A stretch of DNA of 64,000 nt from Sparassis latifolia (lineage: Eukaryota; Basidiomycota; Agaricomycetes; Polyporales; Sparassidaceae), in NCBI GenBank assembly GCA_018466975.1, contig CM031554.1, positions 1,302,001 to 1,366,000 on the forward strand. The letters are read 5' to 3'. Positions within the stretch are counted from its first letter, which is position 1. Each line of letters begins with the position of its first letter. Positions 1 to 12,700 of this stretch are shown here, piece after piece. The notes beneath the pieces are model-generated. The model was not told the DNA's origin and did no database searches. It saw only the letters and a program-made list of their open reading frames with translations. A program made the position numbers and the translations under genes.

Positions 1-2
1 AC

Positions 3-1660
3 CCTCCGACAGAAGACGTGTCTGGACTCGCCACCAAAGACAAAGGAAAAGCGCGTGAAACCACGATGACCCCCATATCTGACTCGGACACGGAGTTTTG
101 GAAAGATTTGGATGGTGATGCTCTCGCCAACGTAAGTCTCGAACCTTTACACTACCACACACCACCTCACCATCATCTACAGCTTGAGCTCACAGACGAC
201 ACCGGCTCCCAAGTGGATAACAGCGCCCCCCTCGCTTCAATCGAAGAAGTGTCGTCCACTGCCTCGGAACAATCGGACAATGAGAACACATCCCGCAAAC
301 ATGCCCACGAATCATCTGACAGTGAGGACGAAGCTGTTATGAACACTCCATCTGATGATCTGTTCTTCCCTCCCCCGCCCCCTCCTGTCTGTGTCAGTGT
401 CTCCCTCCGACGCAACCAGGTGGAGCCCGACCACGTCGTCAGTGGCAACCCATCGACCTCAGCCCACACTCTCCAGGGCGGCACTCAAATCTCGCGCTTC
501 CTCGCTCCAGGTTCATCTTGCACCACCGGCCTCCCATCTTTTACTAGACTGGGAAACCCGTCAACATCTGCCCACCCTGCGACTTCTCGGCTGGTGCAGA
601 CAGAGACAAACTGCCACGCCGCTGAAGCACTCGCTCATTTGGACCAGATGGCATGCTTCACCCCTTTGGCACCGCGTCCTGGATCCTCTTCCATTGCTGC
701 CCTCACACCGACTCCCCCTAGTGGCTTTCCGTGCGTCTATGCAGACTGCCCCCTATGGTTTCTAGAAGACATGTGTAGCAAACAGAGCTGCCAGTGGATG
801 GCCCTACTCGACACCGCCCTGGCAATCATCCCGTATGGCTTCAGCACCAGCAACCTAGCGTTCCGACCCGCCATCATGGCGATAGTCCCCAGAATAGTCT
901 CCCAGCACTTCGAGGTCAAGAACCCGCACCTCGTGCTGCCCCTGGCCGTCTCCGACATACGTTGCCCGAACCAGCCCCCCTTCGCCTACCTACTCTACAA
1001 CCTCTCACCGGAGACACGAGCTGTGCTCCTTCGCCAGTACTGCATCTCATCGAACGAGCTCACCTTTTTTGTCTATGACCTCACATGGCAAATCCCCAGG
1101 TATATCTGTACGTTGAACGGCTTCACCTCATCCGATCGCAGTGAACTACGCGATGTCATCATTGACCGACTCAGTGACAATGCGTCCGTACAGGTCCTCA
1201 TCGATATCTTCAGAGGCGCCACCTCCGCGGTTGCAGACGCCTTCACCATCATCAATTCGCTGAAGTCGTGGTCCTCGAACTTCATGGTCCTGGCGGATAC
1301 TCTGCCCCTGCAGTCAACCTATACATGGACGCACCGACCGACAACTTGGAACATTGGGTGACGTGGTGTAACTACGTGTACAGACAGCTCTTCCCGACTA
1401 ACCTCATAGGCTGCGGTCAAGGCCACACTGGCTGGCACTGCAGTGGGTGTCATGCATCTGACCACCCACGTGGTCTCTGCCCCTTCCCGCATCTTCCTGG
1501 ATGGCACAGCCCTGGCATCAATGACCCCGGCATGCCAGATAACAACGACGACAACACCCCAGACAACGGTGGTGCTAGCTCATTGGGCCCCCGCTCCAAT
1601 GGACCGCCCTCGCATGGTCGCCCCGCAGGTGGCCGAGGCCGGGGACGTGGCCATTTTTGA
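3..1660 (+). pseudogene. LINE-1 ORF1 (gag-like), frameshifted
   Basis: A first frame is open from base 3 to 1361 and a second from about 1268 to 1660. Together they resemble the nucleic-acid-binding ORF1 of basidiomycete LINEs. The amino half is acidic and Ser/Pro-rich and recognisable only by position. The carboxy end in the second frame has a cysteine/histidine cluster (CGQGHTGWHCSGC, then HPRGLC) and a Gly/Arg-rich tail, as expected for an RNA-binding chaperone-like protein. The two frames overlap at about 1268-1361, so one indel separates them. No ATG is visible at the left edge, so the start is probably upstream of the window. Confidence 0.65.
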
Positions 1661-2430
1661 ATGTACTATCCATGTGTGTAGTCTCCTCTGATCGGACTAA
1701 AGTAGTACATATATCTCACCGTTCTGTCCTCGCCTGATGACCATACTTACTGTCGCCTGTCATTGCCGTTTGTCATCTCGCTGACCTGTACTTAGTACTG
1801 CGCATCTGCCTAGGAGTAGTACCTCTACACTACTTACTGGCTATACCCCGATACGCAATACACATATGTCGTCCTCGAACTCCTCCCCTCCTGGGTGCTC
1901 ATAAGAGATCCGTGAAACTCCAAAGCACACAGGCCCGATATATCTCCTGCAGGCCCAAATCTCCTGACTGCCCCAGCAGGACAGGAAAGCCGTGCAGGCC
2001 CCCTCACCTTTGCTACTATACAGCAAAACGGCGGCCTATTTAGGCCCTGACGTGCCGTGCTGAGAGGCTTAAGTCCACGCCGACCGACATGCTGCACGTG
2101 GACGCAACACGGCCCAGTACGCATGGACATAGTCACCTATGACACCTGAGGTACAGGTGCCCTACGCACGTTAATCGTTGTAAATGCGCGATGGAAACTC
2201 AACGACTAATAATACACTTCACACAAACTCCAATCCAGTTTTGAACTCAACGTCTGGTCCGCGCCTCCCCCCGCCCAGAGAGGACAGAGGTTCCCCCACC
2301 CAGAGAGGACAGAGCTTCCCCCGTCGGCCCTACCCTTGAGGATGGGCAGGAGGAGATCGGTGATGGGACCCCCCTTCCCCATGCCTCACCAGATAAGATA
2401 TTACCCTCACAACCCTGATCTCACCCTACT
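1661..2430 (+). other. Spacer between LINE-1 ORF1 and ORF2
   Basis: No convincing coding region is visible. At about 2271-2320 a C-rich segment containing CCCAGAGAGGACAGAG occurs twice in tandem. The stretch probably belongs to the LINE, since ORF1 and ORF2 flank it in the expected order, but its length (about 770 bp) is unexplained. Confidence 0.4.
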
Positions 2431-3549
2431 GTGGCACCCACACCACAAGTACATGGTGTTCCTGTCCAGCCTCAACCTTCACACGGTGCCTCACCTGGCC
2501 CAGCTGGCCGTAAACAAAACAAACGCCACAGGAAGAGAAAAGGGAAGAACACTCGTGCATCCATATGCATCGCATCTCTAAATGTGTGGGGACGTGGGGC
2601 TAATGATCCGACAATGCCGCAAAGCAAGTGGACCGCAATCCACTCCCTAATGAAATCCGAACATCTAGGAATTCTGGCCATCCAAGAAGCGCACCTGGAC
2701 CAAAATTATGTAGACCGTCTCCACCACCTCTTCGGCAAGAGACTTGACATCCACTTCTCAGCCGCAGAGCATACCTCAAATGCACAAGGTGTAGCGATAA
2801 TTCTAAACAAGGACATCACTAACGTCCACGTCGTTGTAGCCACCACTCTAATCCCAGGTCGTGCCCTATTCCTAACCATCCCTTGGCACGCGACCCTTAA
2901 ACTCCACATTCTCAATGTCTATGCCCCAAACACAGCCTCCAAGAATGAAACTTTCTGGTCAGATCTCCGCACTGCATGGGAAAACGCCGCTCTCCCACAT
3001 CCAGACCTCCTTTTAGGTGATTTTAACCTAGTCAAAGACTCTCTCGATCGCCTTCCCTGCCACTCTGATTCCTCCACTGCTGTATCAGCTCTCACTGACC
3101 TACGACTACATCTCAATCTCCAAGACGGATGGCGAACCACTTTCCCAGATACACGGGCTTTCTCATTCCTACAAAACTCCACCGGTAGTCAATCCCGTAT
3201 TGATCGAATATACGCGTCCTCACATATCACAGCAACAGCCACGGACTGGCAAATCCTCACCACTGCTGTACCTACAGACCATCAAATGATCTCTGTCTGC
3301 ATTATTGATCAGAAGACCCCTCACATAGGGAAAGGCCGATGGACCCTCCCTCTTTTCCTACTCCAGGATGCAAAATTCGCCGCTGAAGTAGACTATCTAG
3401 GATGGAAACTAGAACAAGACATCTCCAACTGCAAAACCTCTCGCTCTCCAACCCAAAACCTCCCACTCTCCAACCCAAAACCTCCTGCTCTCCAACCCAA
3501 AACCCGCAGATGCTTTTCGCACGCTTCAAAGCAAAGATCATCCAAGTAG
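2431..3549 (+). pseudogene. LINE-1 ORF2, AP-endonuclease domain
   Basis: This is the apurinic-type endonuclease that nicks target DNA for target-primed reverse transcription. Catalytic landmarks appear in order: the Asn motif SLNVWG, the Glu motif IQEAHL, the LLGDFN motif, IDRIY, and the terminal DH in PTDHQM. The frame then runs into a triplicated 22-bp unit and is lost; the downstream RT is in another frame. Because the unit length is 22 and two extra copies add 44 bp, removing them would put the endonuclease and RT back in the same frame. The break is therefore best explained by the repeat expansion. Confidence 0.85.
3444..3509 (+). repeat. 22-bp unit in three tandem copies, causes a frameshift
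   Basis: Copies start at 3444, 3466 and 3488 and share the core CTCTCCAACCCAAAAC. They lie in the linker between the endonuclease and reverse transcriptase of LINE-1. The gain of 44 bp shifts the reading frame by two. Confidence 0.9.
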
Positions 3550-5660
3550 CAAAAGATCAGGCAAAAACTGCCACGCCTACCCTACAGTCAAAAATATCCT
3601 CCCTTCAGGAACAACTGGATGCAACTCTCAATTCCCCGAATATCCAAGACAACTCTGACCTCCAACTCTCGGCTGCACTATTACAACAAAGAATAATAGA
3701 CCTCAAACAAGAACACCATCATAAAGCAAGTCGCACAGCCGCTGCGCGACACCGCCTCGAAGCAGAAATCCCTAGCAAATATTGGTCCAACCTTAGTAAA
3801 CAACGACGTCCATGAGATGTAATATACTCTCTTCGCAACCCAAACGTAAACCCCCCAGTTTTTGTCACCAGATCAGATCAAATGGCGGAACTCGCCCGTA
3901 ACTATCATGATGAACTCCAGTCAAATGACCCGCCTACCTCCCTAACAGAACGCTCACAAGCAATCCACAATGCTTTACACGCTGTAACCCAAAAACTCTC
4001 TGACCAAGAAAATCAGAACCTAGCAATGACTCTGTCCACAGACCTTATTGAAGAAGCACTATGCCCGTCTGCAAACAGCCGTGCTGCAGGCCTGAACGGT
4101 CTCCCATATGAACTCTGGAAAACACTCCAAACATGTTACACCGCCAGATCAGCCGAAGGAATCCTCACCTTCGACATTATCAATACTCTCACAACTGTCT
4201 ACAATGACATCGACACCTATTGGGTTGCCCCCAACACAGCCTTCGCGGAAGGATGGCTATGCCCCCTATACAAGAAGAAAGACCGTCGTGACATCGCAAA
4301 CTACCGACCAATCACGCTCCTTAATACGGACTACAAAATCTTCACAAAAGCCCTATCCCTATGCCTATTCACTGTAGCTCGCACACTCATCCACCCTGAC
4401 CAAGCTGGATTTGTCCCAGGCAGAAACATCCTTGACCAAGTACAACTCTCAAAAACTCTACTTGACTATGGAGAAGCAATGGAAGAAAATGGAGCAATTA
4501 TCGCACTGGATCAAGAGAAAGCATATGACAAAATATCACACGACTACCTATGGCAAGTTCTTGAACGAATGAACATCCCCCAATCCTTCATCACCACAAT
4601 CCGCTCCCTATATGAAAATGCAGAAACTATAGTTCTCATTAATGGCGAGCGAAGTCCCCCCTTCAAAGTCACCCGTGGAGTCCGCCAAGGAGACCCTCTC
4701 TCCTGTCTCATCTTTGACCTAGCCATTGAACCACTTGCCTGCCTCCTGCGACAATCACATCTCCACGGATTTCAAACACCAGGCCTACCCTCCCAAATTA
4801 TTGTATCTCTTTTCGCTGATGACACGACCATATACTTGTCAGAATATGATAGCTTTGATGACTTACAAGACATACTCTCCTCATGGTGCCTGGCCTCGCA
4901 TGCACACTTTAACGCAGAAAAAACAGAAATTATTCCAGTCAGATCCACAGCATACAGAGCTGCAGTTATACACTCACACCGCCTCTTTCCCAACAGCCCC
5001 CTCCTCCCAACAAACATCCACATATCTGCAGATGGTGAACCAATCCGTATCCTGGGAGCATGGATCGGAAACCATGTAGATCAAGCAGGACCCTGGTCCG
5101 CTATCGTTGATAAAATATCACACTCTCTTACCAGGTGGAATCAAACACACCCGACTCTCAGAGGCCGAAAACTTATTGTACAAATGATAGTCAGTGGCAT
5201 GTCACAATACCTAACTGCTGTTCAAGGTATGCCTCAACATGTAGAGACCACTCTAACCAAAATCATCAGACGCTTCATCTGGGATAGTGACCGCCCCCCT
5301 ATGATCAACTTGAACACTCTCCAATTACCCATTGAAGATGGAGGGCTCGGACTCCTTGACCTCCGTAGCCATAATCAAGCAATTGATATCATGCGACTCC
5401 AACGCTACCTCTGTCTCACCCCCTCTCGCCCAACCTGGACCTATATTGCTGACACCATCATTAACGACCACATCACAAAAGCTTCTGGACAAATACGACG
5501 CCTATCACAAATTAACATGTTCCTTCAATCATGGCGAGCTGGTCTACACTCAGCCTCCTCCCTCCCCCATGACCTCCTCTGCATGCTACAAGCCGGGGGG
5601 AAATTCAATATGAATTTCGAAGCTCTCAAATTATCTCCCTCCCTTAAAAAAAAATCCCCC
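3510..5660 (+). pseudogene. LINE-1 ORF2, reverse transcriptase domain
   Basis: The long frame 3402-5813 (one TGA at 3813-3815) encodes an RT. Motifs seen are LCPLYKKKD...NYRPITLLN, the AGFVPGRNILDQ block, ALDQEKAYDKI, the GVRQGDPLSCLIF block and the catalytic FADD in LFADDTTIYL, followed by a LGAWIGN thumb-like segment. These establish an RNA-directed DNA polymerase of the L1/Tx1-like type. A run of nine A residues at about 5646 ends the reliable frame; sequence resembling the rest of ORF2 resumes in another frame. It is no longer able to make a full-length protein as it stands. Confidence 0.9.
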
Positions 5661-5828
5661 CATGGTACCACCTTGGCGCCAAACCCAAATCACGTCGCCA
5701 CAACACATCCCAGGTCTCCGACTGCCTTCGGAAAAATCGTGGTGTCAAACTCATCAAAGACCTCATTCACGTTCAAAACGCTCCTGCACCCCATCCCTCT
5801 CCCCACCACATAGACCCTGAAAAAACTG

Positions 5829-6521
5829 TACGTGTAAATACTGTCACCGTGACCATAGCAAAGGATGTCACCACCCACACAAATGCATGCTGGCAGCCAT
5901 AGCTGCCCTCACTAACATAGAACTGAAGTGGCACCCTGACTCAACACCTCCACCAGATGGCCTCACCCTGACCCGCCACAGAAAACAAAAAAATTGAACA
6001 GCACGCCAAGAATGTGGCACTCTGACATTTGACCCCTCCCTAACAGTATCGGGCTACCTCGCAAATGGATTCTGCATCTTTACAGATCCTACCGTACATG
6101 CTATAATCCCAGCATATTGCCTAAAATGAGGCCTCCCCCACGAAGCTATCACAACATATACTGATGGATCCTGTATCAACAACGGTGATGCTAATGCTAG
6201 TACAGGTGCTGGAGTATGGTTCAGACCTGACGACCCCCAAAATCGTGCACTCCGTCTTCCAGGACCTGATCAGTCAAATCAAGCCAGCGAAATTGCAGCG
6301 ATACTGATCGCCTCTCAATCTACCCCAATGGCGGCACCACTACACATTATTAGCGACTCCCTATATGCCATTGATGGACTCACCACCCGCCTTCCTAGAT
6401 GGGAAGATCGAGGCTGGCTCGGTGTTTCCAACAGCCGGCTTTTCCGCGCAACTGCCACCTCCCTCCGAGCCAGAGCTGCCCCTACAACTTTCGAGTGGAC
6501 AAAAGGACATAGTGCATCCGT
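5829..6521 (+). pseudogene. LINE-1 ORF2, zinc-finger linker and first part of RNase H
   Basis: In one frame (codons in phase with 5833) there is a CKYC...GCHHPHKC finger-like cluster, then, after TGA codons at 5995 and 6127, an RNase H domain: YTDGSC (first catalytic Asp), SEIAAIL (Glu), ISDSLYAI (Asp) and WTKGHSAS. The domain stops at the hAT insertion point (6521/6522). The missing end (DNNAADALA...) resumes at 14292, with the fourth catalytic residue region NAAD on the far side. Confidence 0.85.
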
Positions 6522-6540
6522 TAGTGCAGAGCAGGGGTAT
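6514..6540 (+). repeat. Left 8-bp target duplication and terminal inverted repeat of the Pack-hAT element
   Basis: Target copy GCATCCGT at 6514-6521 is followed by the 19-bp TIR at 6522-6540. The right-hand counterpart differs by one G-to-A change in the duplication. Confidence 0.85.
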
Positions 6541-6726
6541 ACCCCCGGGTATCCTGAGGCTTACCCGTACCCGTACCCGTGAGGATATTGTACCCGCGCT
6601 CACGGGTACAGGTTTTACACGGGTACCTACGGGTTCCCACGGGTTTTATACCCTTCACGGGTTTTCTTCAATTTCTTACCCTCAGATGGATTTATTTCTA
6701 TTAAAATATATATGTATATTACGCTA

Positions 6727-6935
6727 TAGGGAGGATGGGTGTGAGCGCACAGGGAGGATGGGCACGAGTGCCCAGGGAGGACGGGTGTGCAGGGAGTGCA
6801 AATGTGAGCACACAGGAAGGATGGGCACGTGTGCGCAGTGAGGATGGCCGTGCATGCGCATAGGGAGGGTGGGCACAAGCTTTTAGGGAGGAGGGCGGGC
6901 GCAAGCACACAAGGAGGATGACCATGCATGCCGGG
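6727..6935 (+). repeat. Minisatellite of about 23-bp units
   Basis: About eight imperfect tandem units, each beginning near AGGGAGGATGGGCACGAGTG and varying in the last bases, lie inside the Pack-hAT element. They end exactly where the LIM-gene fragment begins. Confidence 0.8.
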
Positions 6936-7246
6936 TGCCACCGCATGCCCATCGCGCTCACCATGCGCCCGACGATCGTGCCCCCACACCCGCCACATGC
7001 GAGCGAGCCCTCTGCGTGCTTGAAGATCTTGCGCCGCAGCGAGGACACGCTCGACTGGCTCGACCCAGAGGACACCATGCCCTGCGGCGGTGAGGGTGTG
7101 CGCACGTTCTCCGTGGACGTCGAGGGGCCAGTAACTGCGATGCGTGGTGGAGAGTCCGCATCGGTGATGGAGATCGCAATAGTGGGCACCCCATCCACAT
7201 CGTTCTCGTCGTCTGCACCGCCAGGGAGAGAGATCATTGGGACCAA
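6929..7246 (-). pseudogene. Captured fragment of a LIM-domain protein gene
   Basis: The minus strand is open from 7246 downwards and encodes a Ser/Pro/Thr-rich linker followed by LACGGCGGTIVGRMVSAMG and RWHPAC. This is CxxC-x16-HxxC, the first zinc-binding half of a LIM domain; the second half (normally beginning CxxC) is absent, and the frame runs into the minisatellite. The piece lies between hAT ends, so it is read here as host coding sequence picked up by the transposon. It cannot make a working LIM finger. The parent gene is not in this window. Confidence 0.7.
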
Positions 7247-7537
7247 GACACAGTGCTACAACAATGCCGCTGTAAAAGGTTAGCATGGCTAAGAACACAC
7301 AAAAGGGTTTTATTCAACTCACCTGGTCCATCTCGAATCATCCAGAATGAACGCACCATCAAACATTTGCATTCAACGGTGCAGGGGAGTGCAAGGTGGA
7401 GGTGGCAGTGGACAGCGGCTTGCAGCGTGATGTGGCTGGGCGCCAGCCACGGGTATACTGTGGGTCACGTGGGTCACAAGATTGTGACCCGTACCCGTAC
7501 CCGCGCGGGTAAGGGTACCGGTACCCGTGCGGGTTAC

Positions 7538-7552
7538 CCATACCCCTGCTCT
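7538..7552 (+). repeat. LINE-2 target-site duplication, left copy
   Basis: CCATACCCCTGCTCT, identical to 14271-14285. The right copy is continuous with the terminal GCACTA of the hAT inverted repeat, which shows where the LINE integrated. Confidence 0.9.
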
Positions 7553-7625
7553 AACACGGCTCTTGCCGCTACCGCCACTTGCTACGAATTTTCCCACAGT
7601 CTGCCCTGGGGCAAAATCCTAGCAA

Positions 7626-9701
7626 ATGGGCAAGGAGGACAACCCTCACCCTCTAAAAGAGGTGAGGACTACCCCATACACTCCCAGAGCTAACGCAGCA
7701 CTGGAACGAGCTGAGCAGAAAAATAATATGCAGGTCGAGGAGGACCACATGACCGAACAGATGCACCAGGAAACCGGGATCCCCAGTACTCTAAAAGAGA
7801 TGAGCCAGATGGCATTGAACGCTACCACAAGGTCACTGCAGAAGGATAGATACAGCACTGAAGGAGTTCTAGAATGCCAGACCAGCCCGAGTCCCACGCC
7901 GGGAGGAGTCACGAGAAAGGGACCGAAAGGTGATGTCTTGAACACACCTGAGCACACTGATATGGAAGTAGAAGATACTGAAGAGGCAACCACAGCTTGA
8001 GATAACGGACGAGAAAACACGATGCAAAAACTCGAAGAAGCACTCCAAAACATGACAAGGATCATGAGTACCATACCAGACCACGCTGATTTCTCGGCCC
8101 AGATCATAGCCAATGTCGAGAAGATTGCTGAAAAGTTCAGGATAAGGAAGGAGAAACCACAACAAGGTAATGACAAGACAATACATGCTGCACAGCAGAA
8201 TACCAGCAAAGCAACCCAGAGCCCGCCCAGGGAGGACAGCCACATCGAGAAAGTGGCAAACCTCCTACTGAGGCTCACGACGAGGATGGACGAGATAGAA
8301 GCACAAGTAAGAAACTCAGGAATGAAACTGATGCACCAGACAGGAAGAAACCAGATGCAACATTTAAACTACGAGGAGAGGACCACGGTCGAGCCCACGA
8401 CTCAGCCTAAGACAATGAAGAAAGTGGCGGCGGTGACCGCGAAACTGATTATACCGAAACTGAAAGGCAGCGACAACAAGATACCGAGTAAACAGATACC
8501 AGCTAACCCTCTTGCAGCACACCACCCATCGAGGATGATCGTCGAGATTCAGAATGGAGCAGAGGCAGGTAAAAGACCGGGAGAAGCTGAAATTGTCAGA
8601 CAGGTTAACGAGAGGCTCCAAGAACACGAGGATAGCAAACACCTACAAGTGGTCAATGCTAAGTTTAACGCAATCAATAATTGCATAATATTCACGAGAG
8701 CTGATCAGCGAGCGGCAGACCTAGTGCCATTCGCAAATAGATTTGTAGAGATTTTCGCAGGTAGCCGACAAACGCGCGTCAGAGCGGACCGACCGTGGTA
8801 CAAGATCCAGTTAAATGGGGTCAATACCTGGAACCAATACACGAACAACATCCCAACACCAGAAGAGATACAGAAGGAGCTCATCGAGAACAACCCAGAA
8901 TATGCAAAGATGGAAGTACTAGAGATGCCGAGATGAATGAGACACACGTCAGACCTCAAAGCGGTGATGTATTCATCAGTCATGATTGCACTCGCTAACG
9001 AAACAGATGCTGAGTACCTGATCAAGTGGGTGAAGAACCTGGCCATTGCCGGAACATTTGCCCAGGTAAAACACTATGCTGACAAACCCCCAGTCATCCA
9101 GTGCAACAACTGCTGGTCCTTCGAACACGTACGTGCTCGATGCAAGAACGTGACAAGCTGCCGAAGGTGCGGAGGGAAGCACCATGAAGATGACCACACG
9201 TGCAAGGAATGCGAGGCAGGTAATGTGGGAATGGGAGATGAGGAATGCCCCCACGAACACGAGTGCGTGAACTGCCACGGAACTCACACAGCAAACTTCA
9301 GGAACTGCCCGATGCGGCTGAGACGGATCGGAACATCCGCAGCACGACCGACGAAGGCCCCCGCAGGAGGAGTGAACACACAAGACGCCTGGAAAACAGT
9401 GACAGGACCACAGAAGACAACAACGGGTAAGGCCACTGACGTTCCGAGCCAGGCAGCGAGAGCGAAACAGGCCCATACTGCTAACAATAGATTCCGAGAT
9501 CTCAAAGATGAACAACACAAGAATACGCTGGAATCTTTGAAAGCACGCTTCCCCGAGATGGAGGAAAAAGCCCGGACGGAGGCCCTGAGAGCTGCAAAAG
9601 GAGAGTTTGCTGCAGCGGTGGCAGCCCTTGAAGCGATCCGAGACCCGGTGAGAATGCCCATCTCACACCCGATGAATGTTGATGACGCACAACCATGTTA
9701 G
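7626..9701 (+). pseudogene. LINE-2 ORF1 (gag-like, zinc knuckles), two in-frame TGA stops
   Basis: One reading frame of about 690 codons, broken by TGA at 7998-8000 and 8934-8936 and by no frameshift. The N-terminal third is low in recognisable motifs. The C-terminal part has three CCHC-like clusters (CNNCWSFEHVRARC, CRRCGGKHHEDDHTC, CVNCHGTHTANFRNC), as in gag-type ORF1 proteins of Tad1/I/jockey LINEs that coat the RNA. A charged, Ala-rich helical tail follows. ATG at 7626 is the first in frame after the leader. The stop TAG overlaps the ORF2 start. Confidence 0.85.
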
Positions 9702-12700
9702 AGACAATAACCACAAAACCCATCCGCGTCCTACAACTCAATGCAAACACACAGAACAGGGCGATACACAGCCTACTCAACTCAACGATCAGTGAGGATG
9801 GATTTGATATTGTACTAATAACAGAGCCATGGTGGGGAAACATCGGAGGTGGCAACAAAGGACCAGTCGCAGAATCAGCAACGGGCTGAACAGCCATAAT
9901 ACCGGTCTCAGCCGTGCCGAAAGGAAAGCGACCAAGAGCGATGGCTTATGTCCACAAGAGAGCAGACTTCACGGTAACACTATGATCTGACCTAGCTAAT
10001 GACTTAGACATGCAGATCCTCGAGGTACAACAGGCCCCCCATCCAACAACTCTAATTGTCAACATCTACAATGATAACAAGAAGCAGGGTAAGAGATCCG
10101 CAGCGAAAAGGCTGCAGAAGGTAGCGCTACCGAATGAAATACTGGTAATCCTATCGGGAGACTGGAACCTACACCACCCACTTTGGTCACGACACGCAAC
10201 ACCTGCAAATGAGATTACGGAGCGCACAGTCGATTGGCTGACAGAACGAGGATTCAGCATCCAGAATGAAAAGGGCGAGCCAACCTTTTTCTCTCACTCA
10301 CACAAAACATACTCGACGATCGATCTGACCTTCTTGAACCCAAGAGCAACAGAGCTGAATGCCACCAAGAAATGGACCATCGACAGGACCAAAGCATTCG
10401 GCTCTGACCACTTCGCACTGCGCTGGGAGCTTGACTATGGAGCAGTCGAGATAGAGAACGTGACAGGTAAGAAGTACAATTTCAAGGATGCAGACCCAAA
10501 GGAGTGGAAGGCGGCATTTCAGGTGGCCCTGAACAAGTGTCAGGCCCACCTGAATGTCTTGCTCGACTTAGAAGATACAATGACGACAGAACAGTTAGAT
10601 GGGGCAACTGATGCACTGACAGAAGCAATGCAGGCAGCGAACGAAACGACGGTTCCAATATGGAAACCAAGCAACAAGGCCAGACCATGGTGGAACGACG
10701 CTCTGGAAAAGGTAAACGAGAGGATTGCACAACAATGCTCTGCCAACCTGGAACACAACAAGCGATGGGGAATGCAATCCCCGGCCATTGCAGCGACAAT
10801 CAAGAAGAGCCGTAACTACTTCAAACGCCTATACAAGACCTCGAGGGACAAGTGGATAACGAAGACCCTGGAGGATGCAGAGACAAAGGATATATGGAGC
10901 TTTGGTAAGTGGGGCAAAGGTGAACGCACTTACCAGTCGCCAGCAATTTCGCAGGGACCAAACAAACCTCCGGCAGTACGCCACGCCGATAAGTGCGAAG
11001 CATTACAGAATGAACTCTTCCAACCACTGCCACCACTAGAAAATGCACAGATTCCAGACCTCGCAACCCCAGGAGTGAACGACTTCACGCACAAACCCCT
11101 CACAAAGGAAGAGGTTAAGAACTCCATATTTGACCAGGGAGCTGACAAGGCGCCAGAATTGTCCCAGAACCCATTCCGGGCGATTCGATGGGCATGGGAA
11201 GTTGCAGACCCTACCATTACCGTGCTAATGCATCACTGTCTGAAGACAGGATACCACCCAAAAGCCTGGTGAAAGGCGATTGCGGTGGTGCTCCCAAAGC
11301 CCCGGAAACCAGATTATTCTAACCCCCGGGTGTACAGACCGATTCAACTTTTAGAATGCCTAGGGAAGGCCCTCGAGAGGATAGTTTCGACACGCCTAGC
11401 CTACATGGTTACAACACACAACCTTGTGCCCACAAACCAGTTTGGAGCCTGACCAAGTAGCTCAATGGACGATGCAATACTAACTTTTGTCAACGATGTA
11501 GAGGCGGCCCATAATCATGGGCTGGTAACATCAGTGCTAACATTCGACATCAAGGGATTCTTTGATTTTGTTAATCACGACAGACTACTCACTGTCATGC
11601 GCCAGAAGGGCTTCCCACTCCAATTGGTAAGATGGACAGCATCTTTTCTATCTGACCGAGAAGCCGCGATATGCCTGGATGAAATCCAGGGGGAGATGAA
11701 GGCGGTGGAGAACGGCATCCCGCAAGGGTCACCGGTATCACCCATTCTTTCTATCATATACGCAGCAGAGATACTCGAGATTTTCCAACAGAGAGCAGAG
11801 AATGACATTAGAATGAAAGCTGCAGAACTCAAGCTACCAGACAAACCGACCGCCGTCCACTTACTAATGTTTGTCGACGACGGAAAGCTGTACGTCTCAT
11901 CAGAATCCCTAGACACTAACATTCGGATTCTCAGAATAGCATACCATGAAGTTGAACGATGGCTTGCAAGCATCGGACTAGCACCAGACATGGTAAAAAG
12001 AGAACTAATGCACTACTCAAACAGACGCAGACAACAAGGAGACTCCCCGACAATATCCCTACCTGGGGACAATGGTACAGAGGTAATCATAAGGGCAGCA
12101 GAAGCCATCAAATGGCTAGGAGTATATATGGACCGCCGACTAACATTTGACCACCATGTGAAACAGATGGCTGGATGAGCAGAGAAGACGGTAAATGGCC
12201 TTAGCATGTTGGCTAATACTGTCAAGGGACTCTCGCAGAAACACCTCAGGACACTGTACATCGCATGTGTTCGCCCAACCATGACATATGCCAGTGCCGT
12301 GTGGTGGAAAGGGAAGAAGATACATATGAACTGGCTCGAACGAGTCCAACATCGAGCGCTACGCCTCATCTGCGCAGCCTTCCGAACGACCCCCATTGCC
12401 GCACTAGAACTAGAAGCTGCAATTATGCCGATCAAAGACCACCTAGACTTAACGAGCACGAGAGCAGCAGTGCGATTCAACAAGCTAAGTCCATTCAGCC
12501 CTATTCTACAACGGCTACCTACAGAATGGAGACAGATACAGACCACAACCCCGAAACCACCGCTCCCGACCCACAAGAAGACAACAGCAGCACGGAGGAA
12601 ACCACCAAAGTCTACTAAACTCACGCGACTTGCACTTTGATCACACCCACTAGATGAGAGAATTCTGCCGCTCTGCCTCCCCCCATAGAAGCGGACCGTT

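Noticed and set aside
7549..7553. Right end of the hAT element at 7553 (CTCTA) with a TIR starting YAGAG
   Set aside because: The 8 bp beside this end do not match the left flank, whereas the 14273-14291 end gives a 19-bp perfect TIR and an 8-bp duplication; the 7539-7552 copy is the LINE-2 target duplication.
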